A stretch of DNA of 64,000 nt, from the NCBI RefSeq assembly GCF_000062885.1, contig NC_009142.1:372001-436000 (forward strand). Direction: 5' to 3'. This stretch comes from Saccharopolyspora erythraea NRRL 2338 (GTDB taxonomy: Bacteria; Actinomycetota; Actinomycetes; Mycobacteriales; Pseudonocardiaceae). A program made the translations under genes and the position numbers. Below, piece by piece: positions 17,934 through 26,077 of this stretch (the stretch's first letter is position 1; every line of letters starts with the position of its first letter). The notes under the pieces were generated by a model. The model made no database searches, was not told the DNA's origin, and saw nothing but the letters and a program-made list of their open reading frames with translations.

Positions 17934-19610
17934 ATGATGAGTCCGACGGGGGAGGCGAGCACCGAGCGCGAGCCGGCACCGGTGCCGCCGGAGCTGTTCT
18001 GCGCCGCGGGCTGGTCCCCGAAGCGGGTGCTGGAGCACGAGGAGTTCCTGCTCCAGCAGCACGAGGCGGGCGCGCTGCGCCTGCACGACCGCGGTGAGCT
18101 GGGCGGCGCGGGGCCGCCGCTGCGGCGCTGGCGGATGAGCTGGCCGCGCGACGGCGCGACCGTCCACGCCGTCCTCGCCACCATCGACATCCCAGGCCAC
18201 GACGACGCGGCGAAGGTCTGGTTCGGCGCGCACTGCGAGCTCGGCTGGGGGTGGGACGCGCCGTCGCCGTTGATCCGCCCCGGACTCGGGCAGCAGGTGC
18301 TCGTCGACCCCGCGAACGCGCTGGCCGCCACCGGATCGTCGATGTTCAGCGGCGAGGACGCGCTGGAGCAGCCGCTGGCGGTCATCCGCGACCGCGCCAC
18401 CCGGATGCCGGTGCTGTTCCGCCACGGCCGCGAGGCCGGCGCCCACCGGGCGCGCACCTTCCGCGGCGCGACGCTCGGCGCGGTCGGCATGGTCGGCCTC
18501 GACGACGACGCCGCCCGCAGGCTCGCCGCGGAACTGCCCGCCGAGCGCCGGATTCCCGAACGCGGCGCCCGGCTGGTCCTCCCGAGCTGGTGGGAGCCGC
18601 ACCAGCCGGACATCTGCGTGCCTGCCGACGAGATCGACGACGACGCGGCGTGGCGGGCGCTGGCCGACGCGGCATTGCGCGCGGCCCGCTGGCGTCCGGA
18701 CGGACCGATGCCAGTGGACGACGAGTGGTGGCGTGCGTTGTTCGAGGGCGCGTGGAACGACGAGCGGGTGGCCGCCCCCTCCGGCAGCGGTGGCGCGCGC
18801 TGGTACGCGGTCCGGGACGGCGCCGACAAGGCGCAGCTGCGCCAGCGCATCCAGGGCGTCGGTGACAGCGTCGCGGAGCTGCGCAGCGCGCGGACTCGCC
18901 GCGAAAGCGCCCTCGCCGAACTGGAGAGCGACATCGAACGGCATCGGGAGGAGTTGCGTGCGCTCACGCGTTCGCGCACGGCGTTGGCGCGCGGCGTGCT
19001 GCGTCTGCGTGCGGAGCGCGACGCTGCACGGGCGGAGCTCGACGGGACGTCGCTTGGCGCGGCGCTGCGCCGCACCAAGGCCGCGCAACGACTAGTGCGA
19101 GCCCGCTCGGCGGAACTGCACCGGCGCGAGGAAATGCTCGCGGACCTGCACCGCCCGGCCGACGGGGCCGACGCCTCAGCCGAGGCTCTCGGCGACCACG
19201 CCGAAAGTTCTGGTCACGACACCGGAGACGTTGTCCGGGGTGACCTCGACGAGCAGCCTGCCCGCCGGGTCGCCGCCGCTCCACCCGTCGCGACCGTGGT
19301 GCTCGCGCCCGGTGTCGAAGACGAGGTCGAGCGCCTCGACGACGCCCGCCGCCGGCGCTGCCGCCGGGTGCTGCACCTGCTCGGCTCCGCCGGGGGCGAC
19401 GTCGCGCGGCACCTGCGCGATGCGGGTGTGTCCCCGCTGCGGCTGGGCACCACGGCCGACCCCGGCGCCGCGCTGACCTTCCGGACCGCCGACGGCGACT
19501 GGCGGCCCTTCGCCCACCACGTGCTGCTCGACCACAGTGGACACCACGTGCTGCACTACCGCCGGGACGGCGACGTCGTGCACGTCGGGTACGTGGGGCC
19601 CGCGCTGTGA
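17934..19610 (+). CDS. Unrecognised coiled-coil protein A (first of a tandem paralogous pair)
   Basis: I do not recognise this 558-residue protein. Three parts are visible. An N-terminal region (about 1-290) opens with FCAAG, LEHEEFLLQQHEAGALRL and RRWRMSW and ends with ERRIPERGARLVLPSWWEPHQPDI. A long charged coiled coil rich in Arg/Glu/Ala (about 295-405) follows. The C-terminal domain (about 440-558) ends in DGDVVHVGYVGPAL. There is no signal peptide, membrane segment or known catalytic motif. All three parts are shared with the next gene, whose GTG start overlaps this stop by four bases, so the two are co-translated. The start is uncertain between ATG 17934, 17937 and the upstream 17907. 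A cytosolic scaffold or a two-subunit complex is conceivable, but no function is claimed. Confidence 0.8.
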   Translation: MMSPTGEASTEREPAPVPPELFCAAGWSPKRVLEHEEFLLQQHEAGALRLHDRGELGGAGPPLRRWRMSWPRDGATVHAVLATIDIPGHDDAAKVWFGAHCELGWGWDAPSPLIRPGLGQQVLVDPANALAATGSSMFSGEDALEQPLAVIRDRATRMPVLFRHGREAGAHRARTFRGATLGAVGMVGLDDDAARRLAAELPAERRIPERGARLVLPSWWEPHQPDICVPADEIDDDAAWRALADAALRAARWRPDGPMPVDDEWWRALFEGAWNDERVAAPSGSGGARWYAVRDGADKAQLRQRIQGVGDSVAELRSARTRRESALAELESDIERHREELRALTRSRTALARGVLRLRAERDAARAELDGTSLGAALRRTKAAQRLVRARSAELHRREEMLADLHRPADGADASAEALGDHAESSGHDTGDVVRGDLDEQPARRVAAAPPVATVVLAPGVEDEVERLDDARRRRCRRVLHLLGSAGGDVARHLRDAGVSPLRLGTTADPGAALTFRTADGDWRPFAHHVLLDHSGHHVLHYRRDGDVVHVGYVGPAL

Positions 19611-21388
19611 CTCCCGAACCGCTCCCGCCGACGTCCTTCTGCGCCGCGGGCCACGCCTCGGCGTCGCTGCTCGAACACGAGCGGACGCTCGTCGCGCTGC
19701 ACGAGTCCGGTGCGCTCCGGCTCATCGACGGCGGCCGCGAGGGCTCAGGCCGCCGCTGGCGGATGTCCTGGGGCCACGGCTCGTCGGCCGTGCGGGCGAT
19801 GGTCGGCGTGCGGGAGAGCGCCACCGACGACGGCGAGGTCACCTTCTGGGTCCACGCCGAGGCCAGGCGCCCGTGGTCGATCCGCGACCAGCGCAACCCG
19901 GTCGAACGCATGGGCCTGCTCGACCACGGCCTGAAGGACCCGAGCTCGGCCTACTCGCTCACCCAGCAGAACCCGCTGTTCGGCCTGCGGGAGGTCGGGT
20001 TCCTCGAACACACCTTCAGCCGCGACATGCGCGACTCGCCCGTGCTGGTCTACCACGACGAACCGGGCGCCCGGCCGAGCCAGGAGATGCGGCGCTTCCG
20101 CAACGCGACCAGGGGCATGTGCGGGCTGCTGCCGGTGGACGACGCGGTCCGCGAGCGCGTCAACGACCTGGTGCCCGCCGACCGGCGCATCCCGCACCGC
20201 GCTGTGCGCCTCTACGTGCCGCCGTGGTGGGCCGGCCACGAGGAGGACATCACGGTCGAAGTGTCCCGGCTCGACCGCCCGGGCGTGTGGCGGCGGATCG
20301 TCGACACCGTGATCCGGGTGAGCTCGTGGCGCGGTGGCGGCAAGATCCGCGCCACCGCGCGGGAGTGGTCGGCGCTGCTGGACGACCCCATGAACGACGT
20401 GCGGATCGTGCCCGCCACGCGCGGCGGCGACGTTCGCTGGCTCCCGGCCCCCGACGACAGCGGCAAGCGCATCCTGCGCAGACGCCTCGACGCCGTCACC
20501 GAACAGGCCAGGACGGCCCGGGATGAGGCCGACAGCGCCGCCGAGTCGGTGGCCCGCCGCCGCGCCACCCTGGACGCCCTGACCGCCCAGGTCGCGCTCG
20601 CCCGGCGGTCGAGGCGGCGGCTGGCCGAACTCACGCTGCGGCTGCGGCAGGAGCGCGACAGCGCGGAGGCCGCGCTGCGGACGGGCTCGGTCGCGGCGGC
20701 GTGGCGCGAAGCGCGCGAGGCGGAACTCGAAGCGGAGCTCTACGCCGAGGAGCTGGACCGCGTCGACGACGAAGTCGTCGCGCAGCGGTCCAGGGCGCGG
20801 GCCGCCGCCGGAGGCGGGGCGGCGCGCGGCGCCGAGCCGGCGGAGCCGGACGGCGGTGGAGCGCGGGCGGCGCGGAGCGCGCCGAGCTTCACCGGCTTCG
20901 GCGAGCTGCTGGCGGCGGCGGAGCGGGAGCTCGCCGGGCTGCGGCTCGGGCCGCAGACCGCGGTGGCGGTCGAGCTGGACGGCCACCTGCGGTCGGCGCT
21001 GTGGCGGCGCCGCACCTGGGACGTGCTCGAACTGCTCTCCGCCTACGCCCTGCGCCGCCGCGCGGCCGACGGCGGCGAACCCTGCCTGCGCGGGTTCTCC
21101 TACTACGTGCGGGAGTTCGGGGGGACGCGCGGGATCAGCCCGAGCCTGGTGGCCTCCGGCGAGAGCGAAATGGTGGCCAACACGCCGCGCTTCCGCAACG
21201 CCCGCACCTTCGCGGTCCCGCCGGAGGTCCACCGCTCGGGCTGGGAGTTCTTCGGCGCCCACGTCAAGATCGACCGGGGCGGTGGGGTCGCCCCGCGGCT
21301 GCACTACTTCGACGACACCCGCGGCCCGACCGGCGAGGTCCACATCGGCTACCTCGGCCCCCACCTCCCCAGCCCGGAGAGCAACTGA
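19607..21388 (+). CDS. Unrecognised coiled-coil protein B (second of a tandem paralogous pair)
   Basis: A 593-residue paralogue of the preceding gene. The N-terminal region repeats FCAAG, LLEHERTLVALHESGALRL and RRWRMSW, then RFRNATRGMCG and DRRIPHRAVRLYVPPWWAGHEEDI. The coiled coil spans about 284-398. A Gly/Ala-rich hinge (about 398-420) precedes a longer C-terminal domain (about 425-593) with RGFSYYVREFGG, FRNARTFAVPPEV and the ending GEVHIGYLGPHLP. The RFRNA motif occurs twice, suggesting an internal duplication. It is fuller at the C terminus than protein A, which seems to have a shortened version. The GTG start is fixed by the GTGA overlap. No known family was recognised. Confidence 0.82.
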   Translation: MTPEPLPPTSFCAAGHASASLLEHERTLVALHESGALRLIDGGREGSGRRWRMSWGHGSSAVRAMVGVRESATDDGEVTFWVHAEARRPWSIRDQRNPVERMGLLDHGLKDPSSAYSLTQQNPLFGLREVGFLEHTFSRDMRDSPVLVYHDEPGARPSQEMRRFRNATRGMCGLLPVDDAVRERVNDLVPADRRIPHRAVRLYVPPWWAGHEEDITVEVSRLDRPGVWRRIVDTVIRVSSWRGGGKIRATAREWSALLDDPMNDVRIVPATRGGDVRWLPAPDDSGKRILRRRLDAVTEQARTARDEADSAAESVARRRATLDALTAQVALARRSRRRLAELTLRLRQERDSAEAALRTGSVAAAWREAREAELEAELYAEELDRVDDEVVAQRSRARAAAGGGAARGAEPAEPDGGGARAARSAPSFTGFGELLAAAERELAGLRLGPQTAVAVELDGHLRSALWRRRTWDVLELLSAYALRRRAADGGEPCLRGFSYYVREFGGTRGISPSLVASGESEMVANTPRFRNARTFAVPPEVHRSGWEFFGAHVKIDRGGGVAPRLHYFDDTRGPTGEVHIGYLGPHLPSPESN

Positions 21389-21836
21389 AGGAGCCTTCCG
21401 GCTCCGGGATCGCCGACCTCGCGAACGTCCGCCACGCGGTGCCGTGCGGGTTGTCGATGACGTAGCGCCACCGGCCGTCCGCGCCCCTGCGGGCGACGTC
21501 GGTGGCGGTGCCCGCCATGTCGACCTCGGTGCCGTCCGGCGCGGTGCCGCGGATCGACCAGTCGACGATGAGCAGGGCGATGTCGCCCGCCACGTAGACG
21601 TGCCGGGGCGCGGCCTGGATGGGCAGTCCGAGCCCGAGCAGGTGTTCGGCGGCGGCAGCCCGTTCCGCGCCGGTCACGGGATGGCCCGGCACCGGCACGA
21701 GCACCGCCGCGTCCTCGTAGACCTGGTCGAGTGCTTCGCGGTCGCCGCTGTTGAAAGCCGCGACGTAGGCCGCGGCGTGCTGGGCGGGATCGTCGGCGCG
21801 GAAAGGCGCCGTGCGGTTGTCATGATCAGTCGTCAT
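21264..21836 (-). CDS. SnoaL/NTF2-like polyketide cyclase-fold protein with overlapping 3' tail
   Basis: A 190-residue product. Residues 1-140 are a clear SnoaL-like/NTF2 domain: HAAAYVAAFNSGDREALDQVYEDAAVLVPVPG, IALLIVDWSIRGTAPDGTEVDMAGTATDVARRGADGRWRYVIDNP. The family usually ends about there. The remaining 45 or so residues (Gly/Arg/Ser-rich) run antisense into protein B for 125 bases and look like translation into non-family sequence after loss of a normal stop. A stem-loop at 21390-21405 lies inside this tail. It is transcribed convergently to protein B. It could act on small hydrophobic molecules or be a non-enzymatic NTF2 protein. Confidence 0.75.
   Translation of the reverse strand: MTTDHDNRTAPFRADDPAQHAAAYVAAFNSGDREALDQVYEDAAVLVPVPGHPVTGAERAAAAEHLLGLGLPIQAAPRHVYVAGDIALLIVDWSIRGTAPDGTEVDMAGTATDVARRGADGRWRYVIDNPHGTAWRTFARSAIPEPEGSFSCSPGWGGGGRGSRCGPRRSGRGCRRSSAAAGRPHRPGRS
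21390..21405 (+). terminator. Hairpin just past the stop of protein B
   Basis: GGAGCC (21390-21395) and GGCTCC (21400-21405) form a 6-bp stem with TTCC loop one base after the TGA of protein B. It also lies within the antisense 3' end of the SnoaL-like gene. Confidence 0.45.
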
Positions 21837-21880
21837 GACTCCGTCAGCCTATCGCCCGAATCCGTTGCGGTGCAGTCGAA

Positions 21881-22384
21881 TCAGGCATCCGGCACGGAGA
21901 ACGCGTCCGCGTAGTGCTGGACGATTTCCCGCGGCGGGGGCATCTCGACGCGCCGGACCGACCCCGCGTCGAGCAGCGTGGCGAGCTGGTCGAGGCACAG
22001 GTCGTACCCGGCGGCCGACTGGGCGGCGTGGGCGGGGTCCTGGTTCTCGATGTCCAGCCGCAGCAGGCATCCGCCCGGAGCGTCGGCCAGCCGCCACCGC
22101 AGCGTTTCGCCGTGCCAGGTGAAGTCCAGCGAGCGCGGCGGCTCCGCCGCCAGCACCTCGCCGGACTGGGGCGGGGCACCCGGGAAGGTGAACGTCGCGG
22201 TGCCACCCGGCGTCGCGTCGATGCGCGCGGCGCAGGGGAACCAGGCGGCGAGCTCGGCTTCCTCGGTGAGCGCCCGCCACACCTGCTCCTTCGGGTGGCG
22301 GTAGTGGCGTTCGAAGCGCAGCGTCGGGCGCCCGGTGCCGTTGCGGTGCAGGCTCACGTCGGTGCGGAAGGGTGCGGGATCCAC
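21881..22384 (-). CDS. SRPBCC (AHSA1-like) domain protein
   Basis: Starting at the GTG at 22384, the 167-residue product is a START/Bet v1-like AHSA1-type ligand-binding domain. LRFERHYRHPKEQVWRALTEEAELAAWFP is the family N-terminal signature and CLLRLDIENQDPAHAAQSAAGYDLCLDQLATLL the C-terminal helix. Such proteins bind hydrophobic ligands or act as stress chaperones. The GTG was chosen over an ATG 35 codons upstream because it follows a GGGGGAG ribosome site and because the upstream part overlaps the divergent gene. It shares a short intergenic region with the flavin-fold gene at 22455 and a palindrome at 22415. Confidence 0.85.
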   Translation of the reverse strand: MDPAPFRTDVSLHRNGTGRPTLRFERHYRHPKEQVWRALTEEAELAAWFPCAARIDATPGGTATFTFPGAPPQSGEVLAAEPPRSLDFTWHGETLRWRLADAPGGCLLRLDIENQDPAHAAQSAAGYDLCLDQLATLLDAGSVRRVEMPPPREIVQHYADAFSVPDA

Positions 22385-22414
22385 TGCTCCCCCTTGTTGG
22401 TTGCAATTAAGAAG

Positions 22415-22426
22415 AGCAAGCTTGCT
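22415..22426. promoter_or_regulatory. 12-bp palindrome AGCAAGCTTGCT between divergent genes
   Basis: A perfect 12-bp palindrome is centred at 22420/22421 in an AT-rich gap, 31 bases from the SRPBCC start and 29 from the PPOX start. The repeated CTTG/CAAG elements around it (22392-22436) make it a likely operator for both genes. No regulator is encoded beside it. Confidence 0.5.
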
Positions 22427-22454
22427 TTTAACAAGCATGCCAGAGGAGACGGCG

Positions 22455-22964
22455 ATGGCGGTAGAAGAACCCGCGGCCCGGCTCGACACCCGCTACAGCG
22501 TCGAGGGGGCTGCGCCGACGAGTTGGGCGCGAGCACGCCAGGTCCTGGAGGACGCGGAGGTGTACTGGTTGTCGACGGTGCGGCCCGACGGCCGTCCGCA
22601 CGTCACGCCGCTGCTGGCGGTGTGGCTGGACGCCGCGCTGCACTTCTGCACCGGTCCGGAGGAGCGCAAGGCGCGCAACCTGGAGCGCAACGCCCACTGC
22701 GTGCTCACCACTGGCCGCAACTCCCTTTGGGAAGGGCTCGACGTCGTCGTCGAAGGCGACGCGGTGCGAGTCGTCGACGACGCCCGGCTGCGCCGCCTCG
22801 CCGACGCGTACGAGTCGAAGTACGGCGCCGAATGGCACTTCGACGGGCGCGACGGCGCGTTCCGGCACCCGACCGGCGGTGAGGTGCTGGTGTTCGAGGT
22901 GGCGCCGACGACGGCGTTCGGGTTCCGCAAGGGCGAGTACAGCCAGACCCGCTGGACCTTCTGA
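22455..22964 (+). CDS. Pyridoxamine 5'-phosphate oxidase-fold protein
   Basis: A 169-residue split-barrel flavin protein. VYWLSTVRPDGRPHVTPLLAVWLDAALHFCTGPEERKARNLERNAHCVLTT is the characteristic FMN/F420-binding stretch (residues about 37-85), and the C-terminal TTAFGFRKGEYSQTRWTF fits the TIGR-type PPOX group. The ATG at 22455 is preceded by GAGGAG at ideal spacing; an ATG at 22437 is less likely. It is divergent from the SRPBCC gene. Probable role: reduction or binding of small molecules with FMN, heme or F420. Substrate unknown. Confidence 0.85.
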   Translation: MAVEEPAARLDTRYSVEGAAPTSWARARQVLEDAEVYWLSTVRPDGRPHVTPLLAVWLDAALHFCTGPEERKARNLERNAHCVLTTGRNSLWEGLDVVVEGDAVRVVDDARLRRLADAYESKYGAEWHFDGRDGAFRHPTGGEVLVFEVAPTTAFGFRKGEYSQTRWTF

Positions 22965-23015
22965 CGGCGTCGGTGCCGCCCCAGCTCACCGGCCGGGGCG
23001 GCGCGGCGCGTCACG

Positions 23016-23408
23016 TCACTGCTTGGTGCAGTGCCGCGGCTCGACGTAGAGGACGATGCGCTCCTCGCCGGGCCGGGCCCAGGGGTAGGTGTCCTCGCCG
23101 AGGTACTTCTTGGCCATGCTGTTGATGAACGCGTCGTCCTGGTCGTCCTCGACCCGGACGACCTCACCGCGCACCTCCAGGTAGCGGTAGGGCTGGTCGG
23201 GGTCGTGCAAGGACATCGAGATCCGGGCGTCCCGCTGCAGGTTGCGGTACTTCTGCCGGGTCTTGGTCTGGCTGAACTTGATGTGGGTGCCGTCCCACCC
23301 GATCCACACCGGACTGGACTGCGGTTCGCCGCGCGGCCCGATCGTGGCCACGTGGGCGAACGCCCGCTTGTTGAGGATGTCCTCGCGGTCCTGCGGGATC
23401 ACGGCCAT
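23016..23408 (-). CDS. PPOX-class F420-dependent oxidoreductase
   Basis: A 130-residue split-barrel protein of the F420-binding class: LNKRAFAHVATIGPRGEPQSSPVWIGWDGTHIKFSQTKTRQKYRNLQRD is the cofactor cleft and DPDQPYRYLEVRGEVVRVEDD the second strand pair. The length and the KxRNLxRD-like signature match F420-dependent oxidoreductases common in actinobacteria. It ends with a Cys three residues from the terminus (RHCTKQ). It is convergent to the PPOX gene at 22455, with which it shares the fold but not close sequence. Upstream (23448-23590) lies a decayed MarR gene. Confidence 0.85.
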   Translation of the reverse strand: MAVIPQDREDILNKRAFAHVATIGPRGEPQSSPVWIGWDGTHIKFSQTKTRQKYRNLQRDARISMSLHDPDQPYRYLEVRGEVVRVEDDQDDAFINSMAKKYLGEDTYPWARPGEERIVLYVEPRHCTKQ

Positions 23409-23447
23409 GTCGTCTCCTCCTCGTCGGCGCGGCCTGTCGCCAACGAT

Positions 23448-23590
23448 TCAACGGGCTCGCAGTGCTTTGCGCAGGATGGAGTCGTTGGTCCGGCGGTCGC
23501 CCTCGCGGGGGGTGCGGGCGGCGGTCGGCCAGTCCGAACTCCTCCAGCCGGTCGACGACGAAGGTCACGTTCGACGCGGAGCACCGCCGA
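23448..23590 (-). pseudogene. Remnant of a MarR-like regulator with frameshift
   Basis: On the minus strand about 20 residues (SNVTFVVDRLEEFGLADRRPHP) match the recognition helix and wing of MarR proteins. Reading then shifts by one base and continues as EGDRRTNDSILRKALRAR before a stop at 23448-23450. No start or first half of the domain can be found upstream in any single frame between 23590 and 23735. I read this as a truncated, frameshifted MarR-family gene left between the F420 gene and dinB. Confidence 0.45.
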
Positions 23591-23735
23591 CGACTGGGAG
23601 GCCCTGCCGCAGTACCTCGACGAGACGGGCGCGCCGGTCGCCAGCCGCCAGCCTGCGCCCGCACCAGGCGGGCCACTGGTCGCCGAGGTCCGGACGTCCG
23701 GCGCGTCAACGCCGCCGTTACCCGACGGCGCTGGC

Positions 23736-24272
23736 TCAGCCGAACAACGGCGTACCGGTCGCCTGAAGCAGGTCCGCCGCCGTCGAGCCGTCCAGCGCTT
23801 CGCGCAGGATGTCGGCGTGCCCGGCGTGCCGCGCGGTCTCCTGGATCAGGTGCGAGAGCACCCAGCGCGGAGTCCGCTCGGTACCCGAGGGGATCAGGGC
23901 GCTGAGCGGGCCGATGTCCAGCGGCCGGTCCAGGTCGGAGATACCGGCGAACACGGCCGCGGTCTCGTCGGAGATCTTCCGGTACCTGGTCAGCAGGTCG
24001 GCCAGCGTCTCCTCCGGGGCCATGCCGAACTCGCTGCTCCAGTCCCGCGCGGGGGAGGGGCGGCCGGCGACGACGTCCACCCAGTTGCGCTCGGCGTTGG
24101 CGACGTGCTTGACCAGGCCGCCCAGGCACAGTTCGCTGCTCGGCACCGGACGGGCGGCAGCCTGCTCGTCGTCGAGACCGTGCACGGCACGGCGCAGCGA
24201 CGCGCGTTGCTCTTCCAGGAACGCGATCAGACCGTCGCGGTCGTCGGCGACTGCGCGCACTAGGGTCGGCAT
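23736..24272 (-). CDS. DinB-family protein (DUF664)
   Basis: A 178-residue four-helix-bundle protein. The helix with LCLGGLVKHVANAERNWVDVV and the later WVLSHLIQETARHAGHADILREALDG supply the His residues (first His in helix 2, then two in the HLIQETARHAGH motif) that bind metal in the DinB/mycothiol-maleylpyruvate isomerase fold. In actinobacteria, many members use mycothiol or are stress-induced; the function is not known. The ATG at 24272 was chosen because MPTLVRAV begins the family-like sequence, four codons inside the open frame. It stands alone between the MarR remnant and the amiE-like gene. Confidence 0.85.
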   Translation of the reverse strand: MPTLVRAVADDRDGLIAFLEEQRASLRRAVHGLDDEQAAARPVPSSELCLGGLVKHVANAERNWVDVVAGRPSPARDWSSEFGMAPEETLADLLTRYRKISDETAAVFAGISDLDRPLDIGPLSALIPSGTERTPRWVLSHLIQETARHAGHADILREALDGSTAADLLQATGTPLFG

Positions 24273-24329
24273 CGGACACCTCATTTCCGTCGTGGTGGCA
24301 CCGACATCATCTCGCGGGCCCCCGACGGT

Positions 24330-26069
24330 CTAGCGCGGCGTCTGGAACCAGCCCTCGGGCGTCAGCCGCTCGTCGTCGCGTTCGCCGTCGAGCAGCACAC
24401 CGGCGCGGTCGGCCACCGAGATGCCGTCGATGTTGACCCCGCGCCCGACGTACTGGTCGTCCGGCGCGTAGCGCCAGCGCAGCCGCAGCGGCTTGGACGA
24501 CTCCGGCACCGAGCCCTGCACCCGCCACCACGACCGGTGGCCGGCCCCCGCCAGCGACTGCTGCGGGCCCTCGGGCGCTCCCGGGCCGGTGGCGGTGAGC
24601 GGCACCGGCTGCCACGTCGCGCCCTCGTCGCCGCTGGCCTCGACCGCCAGCGCGTCCACGCCGTCGCCGTCCATCTGGGTGTCGACGAACGCGTCGAAGG
24701 TCACCTGGGCCGCCCCGGTGACCGAGCCCAGCGAGTCGGTCGTCAGCGTCGCCGGGCCCTGCGGCGGGGCGAACCACGACTTCGACCCCCGGACCGGGCG
24801 GACCGACATGGCCTCGGCGAGCCCCTGCGCGAGCGCCTGGCGGGCCGGGTTGTTGGAGCCCCAGGACCGCGACGGGTGCACCCGGTTGGTCAGCAGGACG
24901 ACGATCGAGCGCGAAGCGGGGTCGATCACCAGCGACGTCCCGGTGTAGCCGGTGTGCCCGGCGGTGTGCGGGCCGCTGAGCCCGGCCATGTACCAGCGCT
25001 GGTCCAGCTCGAAGCCGAGGCCGTGCGAGTTGCCGGGGAACGCGCTGTTGAAGTTGGTGAGCATCTGCTCGACGCTGTGCTCGCCGAGGATGCGCTCACC
25101 GGCGTAGGCGCCCCCGTTGAGCAGGGTCTGCCCGAGGATCGCCAGGTCGTCGGCGGTGGAGAACACCCCGGCCTGACCGGCGACGCCGCCGAGCGACCAC
25201 GCGTTCTCGTCGTGCGCCTGGCCGCGCACCATCCCGCGCGGCGGATCTGCCTGGAACTCGGTCGCGGCGATCCGGCGCAGCTCGCCGCGATCCGGGTTGT
25301 ACCCGGTGTCGCGCATGCCGAGCGGTTCGGTGATGCCCTCGGCCACCACCTCGTCCAGCCGGTCACCGGTGACCCGCTCGACCAGCACGCCGAGCGTGAT
25401 CATGTTCGGGTCGGAGTAGGTGTAGGCGGTCCCGGGCGGGCTCTTGGGCTGGAGCGCCATGACCGTCGGAATGCGGTCCTGGGGCGGCAGCGTCCACAGC
25501 TTGACCTCGGCGGGCAGGCCCGAGGTGTGGGTGAGCAGCTGGCGGACGGTGATCGTCTGCTTGCCGTTGGCGCCGAACTCCGGCAGGTACCGGGCCACCG
25601 GCGAGTCCAGGTCGACCGCCCCCGCCTCCACCTGCTGCAACACCGCGATGGAGGTGAACAGCTTCGAGATCGAGGCGACGTCGAAGATCGTGTCGCGGTC
25701 CACCGGTTCCCACTGGTCGGCCGGCAGCTCGGTGCCCTGCCCGTCGGCGTAGCGCACCTCGTACCCGGCCTCCGAGCGGCTCACCACGACACCGTTGTGC
25801 ACCACCAGGCCGACCGCGCCCGCGTACATCGGGTGCTCCCGCCCGGGCACGGTCTCGGTCCACGCCTCGATCTGGCCGACCGCCTGGTCGATGGGCTTGG
25901 ACCGCAGGCCCGCGTCGGAGGGGTCGCCGTCGCGCAGCTCGGTGCTCGCCGGGGCGAACCCCTCCCACGGCCGGTCGAAGCGACCACCACCCACCGGGGA
26001 AGCCGAAGCCGAGCCCGCGGTCAGCGCGGCGACCGACAACACCGCGATCGCCAGTACCGTCTTCCCCAT
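24330..26069 (-). CDS. Secreted serine hydrolase, beta-lactamase fold; AmiE-like muropeptide amidase candidate
   Basis: A 579-residue exported protein with a signal peptide (residues 1-24, ending ASAS). The catalytic SxxK is Ser133-Ile-Ser-Lys136 in VASISKLF, the tyrosine motif is YTYSDPN, and the KTG box is HTGYTG. The class fits AmiE (YbbE) of Bacillus, which releases the peptide from MurNAc-peptides. Its position before namZ and nagZ makes that the best inference, although generic esterase or D-aminopeptidase roles remain possible. Residues about 465-579 form an additional beta-rich domain (TFDAFVDTQMDGDGVDAL, WWRVQGSVPESS, RWRYAPDDQYVG) that BsAmiE, as I remember it, lacks and that may bind the substrate or wall. 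The gap to namZ is 8 bases. Confidence 0.85.
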   Translation of the reverse strand: MGKTVLAIAVLSVAALTAGSASASPVGGGRFDRPWEGFAPASTELRDGDPSDAGLRSKPIDQAVGQIEAWTETVPGREHPMYAGAVGLVVHNGVVVSRSEAGYEVRYADGQGTELPADQWEPVDRDTIFDVASISKLFTSIAVLQQVEAGAVDLDSPVARYLPEFGANGKQTITVRQLLTHTSGLPAEVKLWTLPPQDRIPTVMALQPKSPPGTAYTYSDPNMITLGVLVERVTGDRLDEVVAEGITEPLGMRDTGYNPDRGELRRIAATEFQADPPRGMVRGQAHDENAWSLGGVAGQAGVFSTADDLAILGQTLLNGGAYAGERILGEHSVEQMLTNFNSAFPGNSHGLGFELDQRWYMAGLSGPHTAGHTGYTGTSLVIDPASRSIVVLLTNRVHPSRSWGSNNPARQALAQGLAEAMSVRPVRGSKSWFAPPQGPATLTTDSLGSVTGAAQVTFDAFVDTQMDGDGVDALAVEASGDEGATWQPVPLTATGPGAPEGPQQSLAGAGHRSWWRVQGSVPESSKPLRLRWRYAPDDQYVGRGVNIDGISVADRAGVLLDGERDDERLTPEGWFQTPR

Positions 26070-26077
26070 CCGCCACC

